64,000 nt of DNA from Lactobacillus agrestimuris (lineage in GTDB: Bacteria > Bacillota > Bacilli > Lactobacillales > Lactobacillaceae), in contig NZ_CALPCQ010000006.1 in the NCBI RefSeq assembly GCF_943193025.1, positions 30,668-94,667 on the forward strand, read 5' to 3'. The position numbers and the translations under genes were made by a program. The notes beneath the pieces were generated by a model. The model was not told the origin of the DNA. It saw nothing but the letters and a program-made list of their open reading frames with translations, and made no database searches. Shown piece after piece: positions 47,866-57,326 of the stretch. Position 1 is the first letter of the stretch. Each line of letters opens with the position of its first letter.

Positions 47866-49128
47866 TTATTTTACATGTACTAAAGTGTACTTTCTCTTAC
47901 CCTTACGGATAATTACGTACTTACCATCAAAGTCACTTGCAGGATCAATTTCAAAATCAAGATCTTGTTGACGATCACCGTTAACATAGATAGCACCATT
48001 TTTAACATCTTCACGTGCTTGACGCTTTGAAGGTTCAATCTTGGTATCTACCAAGAAGTCAACGATATTCTTCTTTTCTTTATCAGTTTCAGCACTTGGA
48101 GCACTCTTCAATCCTTGTTCAATTTGCTTAACTGACAATTCCTTTACATTACCTGAGAATAATGCTTCGGTAACCATTTGAGCTTCCTTAAGTCCTTCTT
48201 CACCGTGAACGAACTTAGTAACTTCTTCAGCCAACTTCTTTTGAGCTGCACGCTTCCAAGGTTCCTTTTCTGTAGCTTCTGCTAAAGCATCGATTTCTTC
48301 ATGTGAAAGGAAGGTGAAGTACTTAAGGTACTTCACAACGTCACGGTCATCTTGGTTAATCCAGAATTGGTAGAATTCGTAAGGACTGGTCTTTTCTGGA
48401 TCAAGCCAAACAGCACCACCGGCTGACTTACCAAACTTAGTACCGTCGGCTTTAAGCATTAATGGAATAGTCAAACCAAATGCAGGGCGGTCACTTCCTT
48501 CAAGCTTATGGATCAAATCGATACCGGCAGTGATGTTACCCCATTGGTCACTACCACCAATTTGCATTTGTACGCCTTCATCCTTGTTCAAGTGGTAGAA
48601 GTCGATAGCTTGCAAAATTTGGTAGGTAAATTCAGTAAATGAAATACCATTTTCAAGACGGCTAGCAACAACGTCCTTGTTAATCATGTTGTTAACTTGG
48701 AAGAATTTACCGTAATCACGCAAAAAGTCGATCAAGTTAAGTTTACCAAGCCATTCAGCGTTGTTTTTAATTTCAAAGTTCTCGGTTCCAAAAAGCTTCT
48801 TCATTTGTGCAGTAAGCTTTTCTTCATTCTTCTTAACTTGTTCAGCGGTTTGAAGAACACGTTCGGTCTTTCTACCTGATGGATCACCGATTGAACCAGT
48901 ACCCCCACCGATCAAAATTACTGGGTGGTAACCCGCCATTTGGAATCTCTTCAAGATCATGAATGGAATAAGGTGACCGATATGAAGAGAATCACCAGTT
49001 GGATCAGTACCACAGTAAAGGGCCAAATCATCATGTTCCTTTAAGTACTTACGTAAACCTTCTTCATCGGTTTCTTGGTTAATGGCACCGCGCCATTTTA
49101 AATCTTCTAAAATATCAAATTTTGCCAT
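47866..49128 (-). CDS. tyrS: Tyrosyl-tRNA synthetase
   Basis: Charges tRNA-Tyr. The 420 residues contain the HIGH-like TGDSLHIGHLIP, the tyrosine-binding segment QILQAIDFYHL, GGSDQWGNITAG, and KFGKS as the second signature. A C-terminal S4 RNA-binding domain (about residues 350-420) ends the protein. The T-box leader upstream with a TAC specifier confirms tyrosine as the amino acid. GGAGGTAACTT precedes the ATG. Confidence 0.97.
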   Translation of the reverse strand: MAKFDILEDLKWRGAINQETDEEGLRKYLKEHDDLALYCGTDPTGDSLHIGHLIPFMILKRFQMAGYHPVILIGGGTGSIGDPSGRKTERVLQTAEQVKKNEEKLTAQMKKLFGTENFEIKNNAEWLGKLNLIDFLRDYGKFFQVNNMINKDVVASRLENGISFTEFTYQILQAIDFYHLNKDEGVQMQIGGSDQWGNITAGIDLIHKLEGSDRPAFGLTIPLMLKADGTKFGKSAGGAVWLDPEKTSPYEFYQFWINQDDRDVVKYLKYFTFLSHEEIDALAEATEKEPWKRAAQKKLAEEVTKFVHGEEGLKEAQMVTEALFSGNVKELSVKQIEQGLKSAPSAETDKEKKNIVDFLVDTKIEPSKRQAREDVKNGAIYVNGDRQQDLDFEIDPASDFDGKYVIIRKGKRKYTLVHVK

Positions 49129-49144
49129 AAGTTACCTCCAACAA

Positions 49145-49373
49145 AAAACGTCCCTTGGATCAAATCCAAGGGACGACTAAACTTCATCATTAGCCGTGGT
49201 ACCACCCACGTTCGCGCTAAGTAGCGCCTCAAAAAAGTTTTTACGGGAACAACCCCAATTGTATTTCGCCTAATCAGCCTGCCTAGCTCACACTAACCGC
49301 TAGTTCTCTGAACACTGAACTGATCTGCTACTTCGTTAGTAATGATGTTACTTAGTTTTGACCAATTAGTCAA
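49145..49373 (-). promoter_or_regulatory. Tyrosine T-box leader with promoter and terminator
   Basis: On the minus strand TTGACT (49373-49368), 17 nt and TAACAT (49350-49345) form the promoter. The leader contains AGTAGC and the specifier region GGCGAAATACAATTGG with TAC (Tyr), the T-box core GGGTGGTACCACG, and a terminator GTCCCTTGGAT/ATCCAAGGGAC with six T. Uncharged tRNA-Tyr should pair with TAC and the T-box bulge and prevent termination before tyrS. Confidence 0.95.
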
Positions 49374-49387
49374 CACTTTTAAAATAA

Positions 49388-49420
49388 AAAATTCTACCGG
49401 CAAATGCCAGTAGAATTTAA
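49388..49420 (-). terminator. Terminator of the LTA-synthase-like operon
   Basis: On the minus strand AATTCTACTGGC and GCCGGTAGAATT pair around ATTT (one G-T), followed by TTTTATTTT. Confidence 0.85.
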
Positions 49421-49428
49421 ATTATTGG

Positions 49429-52407
49429 TTACTTGTAGAATCCTTTAGCAGATAAGCCGTAAGCATCCCCAGCTGTCATATCATATTGAACAGCTTCGTA
49501 ATCACTAAGAAGTGCACGTTGCTCTGATGTTAAAGTCTTAGGATCAACCCTTTGACCTTTTTGGTTAATTAATTCAAAGCCCTTATCACCTTCAAAATTG
49601 ATAGTGATTGCAGGTAATTTTTCATGTACTTCAGTAAGAAGTGCTTGATATGGTGTTACCTTTGAATTAGTTTGTTCAAGCATCATTGCAATGAAATCAC
49701 TTGTATTTACATAGTTTGCGTTCTTAGTAAGCTTAGCCTTAGCACCATGTTCACGTGCATACTTGTTGGAGTAAATGAAGTAACGAGTTGAGTGCATTTG
49801 AACTGGATACTTAGCAGTATAACTTTGTGACAAAATACTTGGATAGTGGTCACCGTAGAAGACAATTGTAATTGGCTTGTTAATCTTATCGATTTGACCA
49901 ATAAACTTCTTAACGGCTTGATCTGTGTATTGAACACCCTTTACATATGTTGCCATTTGTTGTTGAACAGCACCACTGTTGAATAATTCACCAGAAATCT
50001 TACCCATGTATTCGTTGTGTGGGTACCAGTCATTGTAAGGCATGTGGTTTTGGATAGAAATCAAATTAATGAATTGACCACCCTTTTGGTCATTGATTTG
50101 CTTCAAACCATTTGCATAAGCAGTAAAGTCTGAATTGTAATTACTCTTGCCAAGTTTCTTTTGATCAATGATCTTGTACTTTGAACCTAAGTAAGCAAAT
50201 TTATTAAACTTGAATCGCTTGTAGTCTTCGATTCTTGAGTAGTAAGTACCAATGAATGGGTGAACTGCTGACTTGTAGTCGAAGTTCATACCAATAGTTG
50301 GATAGTACTTGTATCTTGGAACAACTTGAACATATGGTGTTAATGTTGATCTAAACATACCCATGTTAAGACCGGTTAAAGTTTCCCATTCCATGTTGGC
50401 AGTACCACCACCATAACCTGCACTAAGCATATTACCGTAGGTAGCACGTTTTTGCATACTTTGAATAAATTTAACTGGGTTTGGAACGCCCTTATCAAAC
50501 TTAATTGTTGGGAAAGTATATGGATCAACAAAACTTTCACTTAAGTTAAAGACAACAGTTTGATTCTTAATATTATTCTTTCTTGTCTTGTTAATTTCAG
50601 CGGCAATCTTAGAATACTTCTCATTCAAATGATCAATTGTAGCCTTTGAGTAGTTCTCTGGCTTATTCATAATTTGAAGGTCAATATAATTCAAGAAGTT
50701 TAGAATTGGACCGTTAATTTGAATATCACGCTCTGGATTTCTAAATGATTGCTTATTATCGAAACCATGATTGATATGGTAAATAATAGTTCCATCGTGG
50801 TTAAACCAAATTGGAGTAATAAACAAGCATAAACTTAGAAGTGCCCCGATACCTCTGCGCTTCCATGAACCTTTCTTCTTAATTGGGAACTTAATTTCAA
50901 GGAAGATAGTTAAAGCAATTATGACAACCAAAGCAATCAAGATCACAACTAAAAGCTGTTCCCCAACCATTGGGATCAAAGTTTTCATGTTGGTTGCTTC
51001 ACTTAATTCACTTGGATAAATTGGTTCTCCACGTAAGTTAAGTTTAACTTTGTTTGCGATTGCCCAGCCGATTGTAATTACAGAAACTAGGATTGTTGAA
51101 GTCCAGTAACGTGTAGTCACAAAGTAAAAGATTGAGAACATTGCATCAAGGAAAATTGTAGTTAAGATAATTGCAAAGAATCTTGTTCCAAGAAGGAAAA
51201 TCACTGCATTAATATCAGTTGCAGTAGTAATTTGAATTCTTAAATTATCAGATTCAATTAAAAATGACACAAAACTCAAAATATAGAACCAGCCCCAAGT
51301 AAGAAGGTTGACATGGTTTTTAATGACCCAATTCTTAAATCCTTCCCAAGCGGCAACAATAATTTCTGCCAAATTATCATGGGAAGTTAAGAAGATCAAG
51401 GTTCTTCTAAATGGCTTAATTCTAAATAAGTATTTGTTATAAAGCATAGCAAGCAAGATACTTACAATTACCATGATTACAATCATAAGTAACTTGTTAA
51501 AGCCGGCACTCCCAGTGAAACGGAATGAATTCATGAAGCTAGTTGCAATTGGAGCTTGCATGAAAATTATTACTGGAATAAAGAATCTCATTTCAACATT
51601 AGTGAATGAAACAATTACCTTCTTAAAAATAAGGAAAATTGCTAAAACCATTACCACAATAAATGGTGATGATGGATTACTTAAGAAGAAACGATTCCAA
51701 GTTCCTACACTACGCCCTGACAAGAGTTGGTACCAATATACCCCATTAAATCCAGGCACACCGATAAATACAACTAAGAATGAGATAATTCCAGCTACAA
51801 TTGACCAATTGAAAACTTTGCTTGTGATTTTAGTTCTAGCTAAAAACATTCCCCAAGCAAAATAAAGAATTAAGTACAATCCATAAATTGAGAAATTGAA
51901 AAGCATTGTGCCAGCACTTGTTGCAAAACCAACAACAGTTAAAGTGCTGAGTAATAAAAAGTTTTGTTTGTCAGTTAACTTGCTTTGGAGTTCTAACAAA
52001 TATGGTTGAACCAAAATACTAAAGATTAATCCTGAAAGAATCACTGAAGTACTGGTTAAAACTGGGAAGAATACTCCCCAGAGTTTCCACATATTAAAAC
52101 TACCTGGAGACTTGAAGAAATACACCAAATAGAACAAAACCAAAGTTACTACAGCGAGTATCCAAAATCTAAAGGCCTCTGCTGGGTGAACTTTTTTCTT
52201 GCTATAGACGGCACCAAATACCATTGGCACTAAAACTATTGTGGCACTTTCAGCCATTTTTGGAACAAATCTCAGCAAGCTTCCAAGTGGCAAACGTCCA
52301 AATGAGCCACCAAAATTATAAGCTAATGCGATCATTACGAAAGTAGCTGCTAACAAGCAAATTGCTTGCCAAGCTGTTAATGATCTTTTTGTCTTATTTT
52401 CCCTCAT
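49429..52407 (-). CDS. LTA-synthase-like sulfatase-fold membrane protein
   Basis: The 992 residues have about 14 membrane helices in the first ~550 positions and an extracellular alkaline-phosphatase/sulfatase domain from about residue 600. Conserved parts are VVFNLSESFVDPY, where LtaS-type enzymes keep an ESF segment, AGYGGGTANMEWETLTGLN with the nucleophile Thr region, and TIVFYGDHYPS with the metal ligands Asp and His. Such proteins transfer phosphoglycerol to lipoteichoic acid or glycans. The extra N-terminal helices make it longer than LtaS (about 650). It is followed by no other gene in the operon but preceded by plsY and the LCP gene. Confidence 0.82.
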   Translation of the reverse strand: MRENKTKRSLTAWQAICLLAATFVMIALAYNFGGSFGRLPLGSLLRFVPKMAESATIVLVPMVFGAVYSKKKVHPAEAFRFWILAVVTLVLFYLVYFFKSPGSFNMWKLWGVFFPVLTSTSVILSGLIFSILVQPYLLELQSKLTDKQNFLLLSTLTVVGFATSAGTMLFNFSIYGLYLILYFAWGMFLARTKITSKVFNWSIVAGIISFLVVFIGVPGFNGVYWYQLLSGRSVGTWNRFFLSNPSSPFIVVMVLAIFLIFKKVIVSFTNVEMRFFIPVIIFMQAPIATSFMNSFRFTGSAGFNKLLMIVIMVIVSILLAMLYNKYLFRIKPFRRTLIFLTSHDNLAEIIVAAWEGFKNWVIKNHVNLLTWGWFYILSFVSFLIESDNLRIQITTATDINAVIFLLGTRFFAIILTTIFLDAMFSIFYFVTTRYWTSTILVSVITIGWAIANKVKLNLRGEPIYPSELSEATNMKTLIPMVGEQLLVVILIALVVIIALTIFLEIKFPIKKKGSWKRRGIGALLSLCLFITPIWFNHDGTIIYHINHGFDNKQSFRNPERDIQINGPILNFLNYIDLQIMNKPENYSKATIDHLNEKYSKIAAEINKTRKNNIKNQTVVFNLSESFVDPYTFPTIKFDKGVPNPVKFIQSMQKRATYGNMLSAGYGGGTANMEWETLTGLNMGMFRSTLTPYVQVVPRYKYYPTIGMNFDYKSAVHPFIGTYYSRIEDYKRFKFNKFAYLGSKYKIIDQKKLGKSNYNSDFTAYANGLKQINDQKGGQFINLISIQNHMPYNDWYPHNEYMGKISGELFNSGAVQQQMATYVKGVQYTDQAVKKFIGQIDKINKPITIVFYGDHYPSILSQSYTAKYPVQMHSTRYFIYSNKYAREHGAKAKLTKNANYVNTSDFIAMMLEQTNSKVTPYQALLTEVHEKLPAITINFEGDKGFELINQKGQRVDPKTLTSEQRALLSDYEAVQYDMTAGDAYGLSAKGFYK

Positions 52408-52436
52408 TTTTCTAGTTTCTAGTCCTTACTATAAAT

Positions 52437-53054
52437 CTACCTTTGCTTTACACCTAGTTTTTTCTTCAGTGTAACCAAGATGTCGACTCTCTTACCGTTT
52501 CCAGAAAAGAAGTCAATGATGTCATGTCTAAACTGGAAGCACATAATTGCTGTAATTATCCAGAAGATAATTCCTGCTTCAACAGAATGGATAGTCGCAT
52601 CAATACTAAATAGTATCATAAATACAAGTGGCGGAATTGTTAAATTCTTCATCACAATTACTAAGAATAATGCAATTAAAAGTGTGATAAGCCCAGCTTT
52701 CCAATCATAAACTACAGTTAAAAGAGCCGCAACGGCAACTCCTTTACCGCCTTTGAAATGATCAAGAATTGGAAAACAGTGACCTAATATCAGCCCTAAA
52801 CCTGCATAAGCCAAATTCAACTCACCTGGAAAAGCAAAATGGACAATTAACAATGCGATAGCCGTTTTAGACAAATCACCGATACAAGTTAAAATCCCCC
52901 ACTTCTTTCCAAAGACAGCACCCATATTGGCAGTTCCTGGATTTCCAGAACCAAACTTGGTCGGATCTTTCTTCAAGAAAAAATGACCAATGATCATTGC
53001 AAATAATAAATTTCCAAAAATGTAACCTATCAGGATTGACCACAATCTAGTCAT
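52437..53054 (-). CDS. plsY: Glycerol-3-phosphate acyltransferase PlsY
   Basis: Transfers acyl groups from acyl phosphate to glycerol 3-phosphate, the first step of phospholipid synthesis at the membrane. The ~205 residues have five or more membrane segments. PlsY motifs are visible: GSGNPGTANMGAVFGKKWG, the glycine-rich HCFPILDHFKGGKGVA and a later conserved acidic segment near residue 165. I chose the ATG at 53054, a few bases after GGGTGAT. It overlaps the LCP stop by 8 bases. Together with its neighbours it forms an envelope lipid and teichoic-acid operon. Confidence 0.87.
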   Translation of the reverse strand: MTRLWSILIGYIFGNLLFAMIIGHFFLKKDPTKFGSGNPGTANMGAVFGKKWGILTCIGDLSKTAIALLIVHFAFPGELNLAYAGLGLILGHCFPILDHFKGGKGVAVAALLTVVYDWKAGLITLLIALFLVIVMKNLTIPPLVFMILFSIDATIHSVEAGIIFWIITAIMCFQFRHDIIDFFSGNGKRVDILVTLKKKLGVKQR

Positions 53055-54156
53055 CGTTATCACCCGATTCTACATAATCATAAATTTGATAATTCTGCGT
53101 TTCACCACTACCAAACTTAAAGCCGTTTTGAATGTTCTTTTCATTCTGGAAGGTTTCATTGTTGTTGATAGTTTCTGGTTTAAGCCCTAATTCCTTTCGA
53201 CAATAATCAGAAACTCTTTGCAATTCTTCAGTTGATTGAACTTGGTATGCTGCATCATCAATTTTAGCATTATAACCATGTAAATAATCGCTCTTTTCGG
53301 TTTGAGCGCAACCACGATAATTCATAGCAATCTGTTGCAAAGCACTAAATGGCAAGTTAGTTCTAACATTTCCAGAAACTGACTCTAAAATTGAATTCAA
53401 GTTAGAAAGCGAACTTACTGAAACAGCCTTCTTAATCAAAGTCGTAATCACTTGTCTTTGACGTTCTTGACGGCCGTAATCTCCCTTAGGATCATCATAA
53501 CGCATTCTTGAATATGCAAGCGCTCCGCCTCCACCCATATGGGTTAATTGACCTTTCTTAAAGACGTAACCACCATATTCAAAACTTAAAGTTGGACGGA
53601 TATTAATTCCACCAACATAGCGAATCATCTTCATAATTCCGCCCATATTAACTACTGCATAGTATTTAATTGGGACATTAATTAATTTCGATACTGTATT
53701 CATCGCCATCTTGCTTCCACCCATAGCATAAGCCGCGTTGATCTTCTCCACCTTAAATTCATCTGCTCCAACCATTTGCGCCATGGTATCACGTGGAATC
53801 GACATTAAGGTATAACGCTTCTTTTGTGGATTTACAATTGCGAGAATTAATGTATCAGTATTTCCTCTTTTATCAGTTCTATCTAGTGCCCCAGTATCAG
53901 TCCCCATCAAAAGAACAGCGAATTTATGCTTACCGTTAAATTCACCTTTTCCAATATGAACTTGATTTTGCGGATCATAAGTCTTATCAACTGCATTCTT
54001 AGTCTTGAAATAAAGATAACCAAAGTATCCTGCCACTCCAAGTGCAACAATGATTATGATTGAAATAATCCATGTTATTACGTGACGCCTTTTTTTGTAA
54101 TCTTTTGAATGCAATTGAACTCGACTACTCTGAGGTTTATTATCATTATTCTTCAT
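53047..54156 (-). CDS. LytR-CpsA-Psr family glycopolymer transferase
   Basis: LCP proteins attach teichoic acids or capsule to peptidoglycan. The 369 residues have a cytosolic basic N-terminus, one membrane helix (about residues 29-52), and an extracellular LCP domain. The domain shows KFAVLLMGTDTGALDRTDKRGNTDTLILA, SIPRDTMAQM, and YSRMRYDDPKGDYGRQERQRQV, which carry the Arg and Asp residues that bind the polyprenyl pyrophosphate head. It is the first gene of the operon continuing to plsY and the LTA-synthase-like gene. Confidence 0.93.
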   Translation of the reverse strand: MKNNDNKPQSSRVQLHSKDYKKRRHVITWIISIIIIVALGVAGYFGYLYFKTKNAVDKTYDPQNQVHIGKGEFNGKHKFAVLLMGTDTGALDRTDKRGNTDTLILAIVNPQKKRYTLMSIPRDTMAQMVGADEFKVEKINAAYAMGGSKMAMNTVSKLINVPIKYYAVVNMGGIMKMIRYVGGINIRPTLSFEYGGYVFKKGQLTHMGGGGALAYSRMRYDDPKGDYGRQERQRQVITTLIKKAVSVSSLSNLNSILESVSGNVRTNLPFSALQQIAMNYRGCAQTEKSDYLHGYNAKIDDAAYQVQSTEELQRVSDYCRKELGLKPETINNNETFQNEKNIQNGFKFGSGETQNYQIYDYVESGDNDD

Positions 54157-54206
54157 ATATCAACTACCTAAAATACTAAGTAAAATCACAATGAGTGTAT
54201 TATATC

Positions 54207-54240
54207 AAAAAAAGCAGCCCTTTGACGGTCTGCTTTTTCA
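54207..54240 (-). terminator. Terminator between the mutarotase-like and LCP genes
   Basis: On the minus strand AAAAAGCAG and CTGCTTTTTTT pair around a short GACCG/GGG loop stem, followed by TTTGATA. Confidence 0.75.
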
Positions 54241-54262
54241 TCTTATTAAAATTGTTACATTT

Positions 54263-54826
54263 TTAGGCAATAGTAAAAGTCAATTCAAAAGCTTGATCGG
54301 CTCCGCCTGCAAGCCGCATTTCATTACTACTGAAATCGATTTGATCGTCTTTAATTTGTGCAGTAAATTCTGCTGGCTCAATCGTAATTGAGTGATCATC
54401 TTTAAGTAATTTAATTAAACTTACAGCTTTTGAAGCTTGCCATCCTTCCATCAAAGGCAAAACCATTCCTAGTGAAAATGGCATATCTTTAGAAGAATTA
54501 TTCTTTACATGAAATGACACAGTTAGCTGATTACCTTCAACTACATATGTCACCATAATTTCAAAATGAAATGGGAATTCCTTATAACTTTCAGGTGTAT
54601 CAATTAAAGTAAGACTGACCCGTGCATCTCCTTTATCAACAACAGTCCATGGAAGTTCAAGTGCCCAATTCTTTTTATCGATGCTTGGAAAAACGATCGA
54701 TATATTCTCTTGCTTATGATCATCTTGAAGATAATCAAATTCTGCAGGGATGTAGGCAAGATGATTAACACTTGCACCATTTTCATCGACTGACAAACGC
54801 AAGAGAGAGTTTTCAATTGTTTGCAT
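54263..54826 (-). CDS. Short galactose-mutarotase-like protein
   Basis: This 187-residue, beta-rich protein starts QTIENSLLRLSVDENGASVN, the opening strand pattern of aldose 1-epimerases. The strands continue with VTYVVEGNQLTVSFHVKNNS, as in the mutarotase fold. Family enzymes have about 290-340 residues, so about 100 in the middle are missing, including the region of the catalytic histidine pair. It may be a reduced sugar-binding domain or a decayed enzyme. The frame itself is clean with a GGGAGAAAAA site. Confidence 0.65.
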   Translation of the reverse strand: MQTIENSLLRLSVDENGASVNHLAYIPAEFDYLQDDHKQENISIVFPSIDKKNWALELPWTVVDKGDARVSLTLIDTPESYKEFPFHFEIMVTYVVEGNQLTVSFHVKNNSSKDMPFSLGMVLPLMEGWQASKAVSLIKLLKDDHSITIEPAEFTAQIKDDQIDFSSNEMRLAGGADQAFELTFTIA

Positions 54827-54891
54827 ATTTTTTCTCCCAACTATACCTCAGTAATAAGTTTGCACTTAATTAGGTCGAGTGTCAATTTTCT

Positions 54892-54976
54892 TTATTCAAT
54901 TGACGTGACGATCGTCTTAATTACAGGATTACTTTTCTCAGCCAAATGAATCAAAGCCAGTCATTAATATTTTCAT
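54892..54976 (-). pseudogene. pcp: Remnant of pyrrolidone-carboxylate peptidase (pcp)
   Basis: On the minus strand a strong site (GAGGTGATCCTT) precedes an ATG at 54976 and MKILMTGFDSFG, then TGA. MKILVTGFDPFG is the start of Pcp. Shifting frame after the Gly codon restores AEKSNPVIKTIVTSIE, the usual continuation EKxNP, before a stop at 54892. The rest of the ~200-residue gene is absent. This is the 5' end of a deleted and frameshifted pcp gene in an otherwise empty 370-bp gap upstream of gpmA's terminator. Confidence 0.72.
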
Positions 54977-55094
54977 AAGGATCACCTCGAAAATTAAAAA
55001 ATAATGGAAAAACACTGTTGTTTATAATATAATAAACCTGTTCTATAAAATTAAAAGTAAAAAACATTAATTTTTGGAGCAAGTTGATAAAAAG

Positions 55095-55126
55095 AAGACA
55101 TCGACCTTGGTTGATGTCTTTTTTTG
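55095..55126 (+). terminator. Plus-strand terminator without an obvious upstream gene
   Basis: AAGACATCGAC pairs with GTTGATGTCTT around CTTG, followed by seven T on the plus strand. No plus-strand gene precedes it within 900 bp, so it may end a small transcript from the AT-rich stretch near 55020-55060 or act as a relic on the minus strand. Confidence 0.7.
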
Positions 55127-55149
55127 CCTTTAATTTTGAAAAAAGTTCA

Positions 55150-55183
55150 AAAAATCCTCAATCATTACGATTGAGGATTTTTG
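55150..55183. terminator. Bidirectional terminator of gpmA
   Basis: AAAAATCCTCAATC and GATTGAGGATTTTT pair perfectly around ATTAC, with the minus strand serving gpmA. Confidence 0.92.
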
Positions 55184-55200
55184 ACTCAATAAACTAAAAA

Positions 55201-55893
55201 TTAGTCATCAAGCTTTTCTTTGTTAACAACGTTCAAGTGTTCATCGAATGTGTAAACTACTGGTTCACCAGTCTTCATTTCAAGATTCATAATGTCTTCA
55301 TCTGAAATGTTTTCGATGTACTTAGTCAAAGCACGAAGTGAGTTACCGTGTGCTGCGATGATTACGTTCTTACCATCAAGAAGGTCAGGAGCAATGTGAT
55401 CTTCCCAGAAAGGCATTACACGATCAAGACAAGTGTGAAGGTTTTCTGCCTTTGGTACGATACGTGGGTCAAGGTTTGCGTAACGACGGTCATGAACTTG
55501 ACTGTATTCGTTATCATCTTCGATAGCTGGTGGCAATACATCGTATGAACGACGCCAAATGTGAACTTGTTCGTCACCATACTTTTCAGCAGTAGCCTTC
55601 TTGTTTAAACCTTGAAGAGCACCGTAATGACGTTCGTTAAGTCTCCATGACTTAGTTTCTGGAATCCAGAGTTGGCCACTTTCTTCAAGTGCAAAGTGCA
55701 AAGTCTTGATAGCACGAGTTAATAATGAAGTATAAGCTTGGTCAAATTCAAGACCGTGTTCCTTGATTAAACGACCAGCTCTTTTAGCTTCTTCAACACC
55801 TTTTTCTGAAAGGTTTACATCAACCCAACCAGTAAATTGGTTTGAAAGGTTCCATTCACTTTGTCCATGACGGATCAATACTAATTTTGACAT
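55201..55893 (-). CDS. gpmA: 2,3-bisphosphoglycerate-dependent phosphoglycerate mutase
   Basis: Interconverts 3- and 2-phosphoglycerate in glycolysis. From the ATG at 55893 (AGAAGGAGATATTTC before it) the protein has 230 residues. The phosphohistidine motif [11 protein letters not shown] is at the N-terminus, and [13 protein letters not shown] and the second catalytic His in [12 protein letters not shown] are present. Length and motifs are normal for the dimeric or tetrameric cofactor-dependent enzyme. It is monocistronic. Confidence 0.96.
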   Translation of the reverse strand: MSKLVLIRHGQSEWNLSNQFTGWVDVNLSEKGVEEAKRAGRLIKEHGLEFDQAYTSLLTRAIKTLHFALEESGQLWIPETKSWRLNERHYGALQGLNKKATAEKYGDEQVHIWRRSYDVLPPAIEDDNEYSQVHDRRYANLDPRIVPKAENLHTCLDRVMPFWEDHIAPDLLDGKNVIIAAHGNSLRALTKYIENISDEDIMNLEMKTGEPVVYTFDEHLNVVNKEKLDD

Positions 55894-56041
55894 GAAATAT
55901 CTCCTTCTGAAATTCAATGTTTCCGATATTATTTTACACGCTTAGAGAAAAAATGCATAGTTCTTACGTAAAAAAGCTAAAGAATTTCTTAAAGATGGTA
56001 GAATAGATAATTGAAAACACATATGAAAGATAGGGAAATTT

Positions 56042-56467
56042 ATGACAGAGAAGATTAAACTAAATGGTGGATCACTCTCCATTGAACAGCTCAATGCAAT
56101 TTTTAGTACTATTCCACAAGAATTTGATGTTCTTGATGATCAAGATGTTGTTGTTTGGTCATCGATGAATAAACACCGCATGTTCAAAAGAACCGAAAGC
56201 GATATTGGTAAAACCGTGTTTGAAGTGCATCCCGGTCACAGTCAAAGTCATGTTAAGTCTGTCTTGAAGCAAATGCACAATGGTAAACGTAAATCTATTT
56301 CAATTATGATTACTAAAGACGATGTTCCTGTTAACATCTCCTTTTACAGCTTACACAATGAAGAAGGAAAATATATCGGCTGCATCGAAGTAACTCAACC
56401 AGTCGATAAATACCAAACTCGCGGTAGTAAACTACGTAATATTATGAATATGTTTAAGAAAAATTAA
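56042..56467 (+). CDS. PAS-domain protein (DUF438-related)
   Basis: This 141-residue cytosolic protein is almost entirely one PAS fold: the core EFDVLDDQDVVVWSSMNKHR, then the helical ESDIGKTVFEVHPG, then sheet strands ISIMITKDDVPVNISFYSLH and YIGCIEVTQPV. It has no output domain. Similar stand-alone PAS proteins in lactobacilli are related to the C-terminal part of DUF438 proteins, and some of these may bind heme or flavin. The ligand is not predictable here. A strong terminator follows. Confidence 0.8.
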   Translation: MTEKIKLNGGSLSIEQLNAIFSTIPQEFDVLDDQDVVVWSSMNKHRMFKRTESDIGKTVFEVHPGHSQSHVKSVLKQMHNGKRKSISIMITKDDVPVNISFYSLHNEEGKYIGCIEVTQPVDKYQTRGSKLRNIMNMFKKN

Positions 56468-56469
56468 GA

Positions 56470-56514
56470 GAAATATTTGCTTAAAGAGTTATTATTTAAG
56501 CAAATATTTTTTTA
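56470..56514 (+). terminator. Terminator after the PAS gene
   Basis: AAATATTTGCTTAAA and TTTAAGCAAATATTT pair perfectly, followed by T residues. Confidence 0.9.
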
Positions 56515-56526
56515 GGGAGATTTAGA

Positions 56527-57288
56527 ATGAAAAAAATTAATTTCAAAAAATTTCTAACTTTCGCCTTAACTGGCGTTGCAGTTTTATCATTGGCCGCATG
56601 TTCAAATAATAGTAACAGTGCTAACAAAGAAAATTTACCAAGCGCTAAAAAAGTTTTAACTGGTGCCCAAAATACCAAATTAAATTCCATGACAGCTAAT
56701 TGGCTTCAGACAAATGCAGCCGGCAAAGAAACTCAAAAAGCTACTGCTCAGTATCAGAAAAAGCCAGTCGTAATTCACGCTGACTTCTCAACAGAAGGGA
56801 GTCACTATAAGATGTGGATTGATGGCAAATACAACTATATTCAAAGCAAAGGTACTGCAACAAACAAATGGTTCAAAACCAAGATCTCTAGTTCCTCATC
56901 TTATGCCCAACTTACTGCTGATTTAGCTCAATCGGCTATTCTTTCACTTAGCAGTAGCTCCGCAAATTTATTTAAAGTAAGTAAAACAAATAATGGATAT
57001 TTGTTAAGTTACTCTGGAAATAATAAAAAGATTTGGAAATCAATCATCCAAGATTCAATGATTACTTCAGTGATCGGAATTGATCCCAATAATGTTGAAC
57101 CTGATAAAACTACTATAAAGATTAATACCGATAGCAAATATAACTTAACTAAAGTTGATATTGATGCCGGTTATAAAGATGATGGTACAAGTAAGCATTT
57201 AAAATTAAATATTGACGATATTAATAAAAGCTCTAAACTTAAAGTACCGGATTCTGTTACCAAGTCCGCTGTGAAGTTGAGTAATTAA
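56527..57288 (+). CDS. Secreted lipoprotein, function unknown
   Basis: A 253-residue protein with a lipoprotein signal peptide; the lipobox LAAC places the lipidated Cys at residue 25. The mature part starts with an Asn/Ser-rich linker and then a predicted beta-rich domain with VVIHADFSTEGSHYKMWIDG and KYNYIQSKGTATNKWFKTK. This strand order recalls the LolA/LppX-type lipoprotein fold, but the match is not close enough to assign. GGGAGATTTAGA precedes the ATG. The next gene is similar in plan. Confidence 0.8.
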   Translation: MKKINFKKFLTFALTGVAVLSLAACSNNSNSANKENLPSAKKVLTGAQNTKLNSMTANWLQTNAAGKETQKATAQYQKKPVVIHADFSTEGSHYKMWIDGKYNYIQSKGTATNKWFKTKISSSSSYAQLTADLAQSAILSLSSSSANLFKVSKTNNGYLLSYSGNNKKIWKSIIQDSMITSVIGIDPNNVEPDKTTIKINTDSKYNLTKVDIDAGYKDDGTSKHLKLNIDDINKSSKLKVPDSVTKSAVKLSN

Positions 57289-57326
57289 GAAAGTAATATT
57301 TTAGAAAAGGGAGTTTTCATTTATCT

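Noticed and set aside
53047..54156. Regulator of transcription (LytR name)
   Set aside because: The protein has a membrane helix and an extracellular LCP domain; the old regulator name does not fit its structure.
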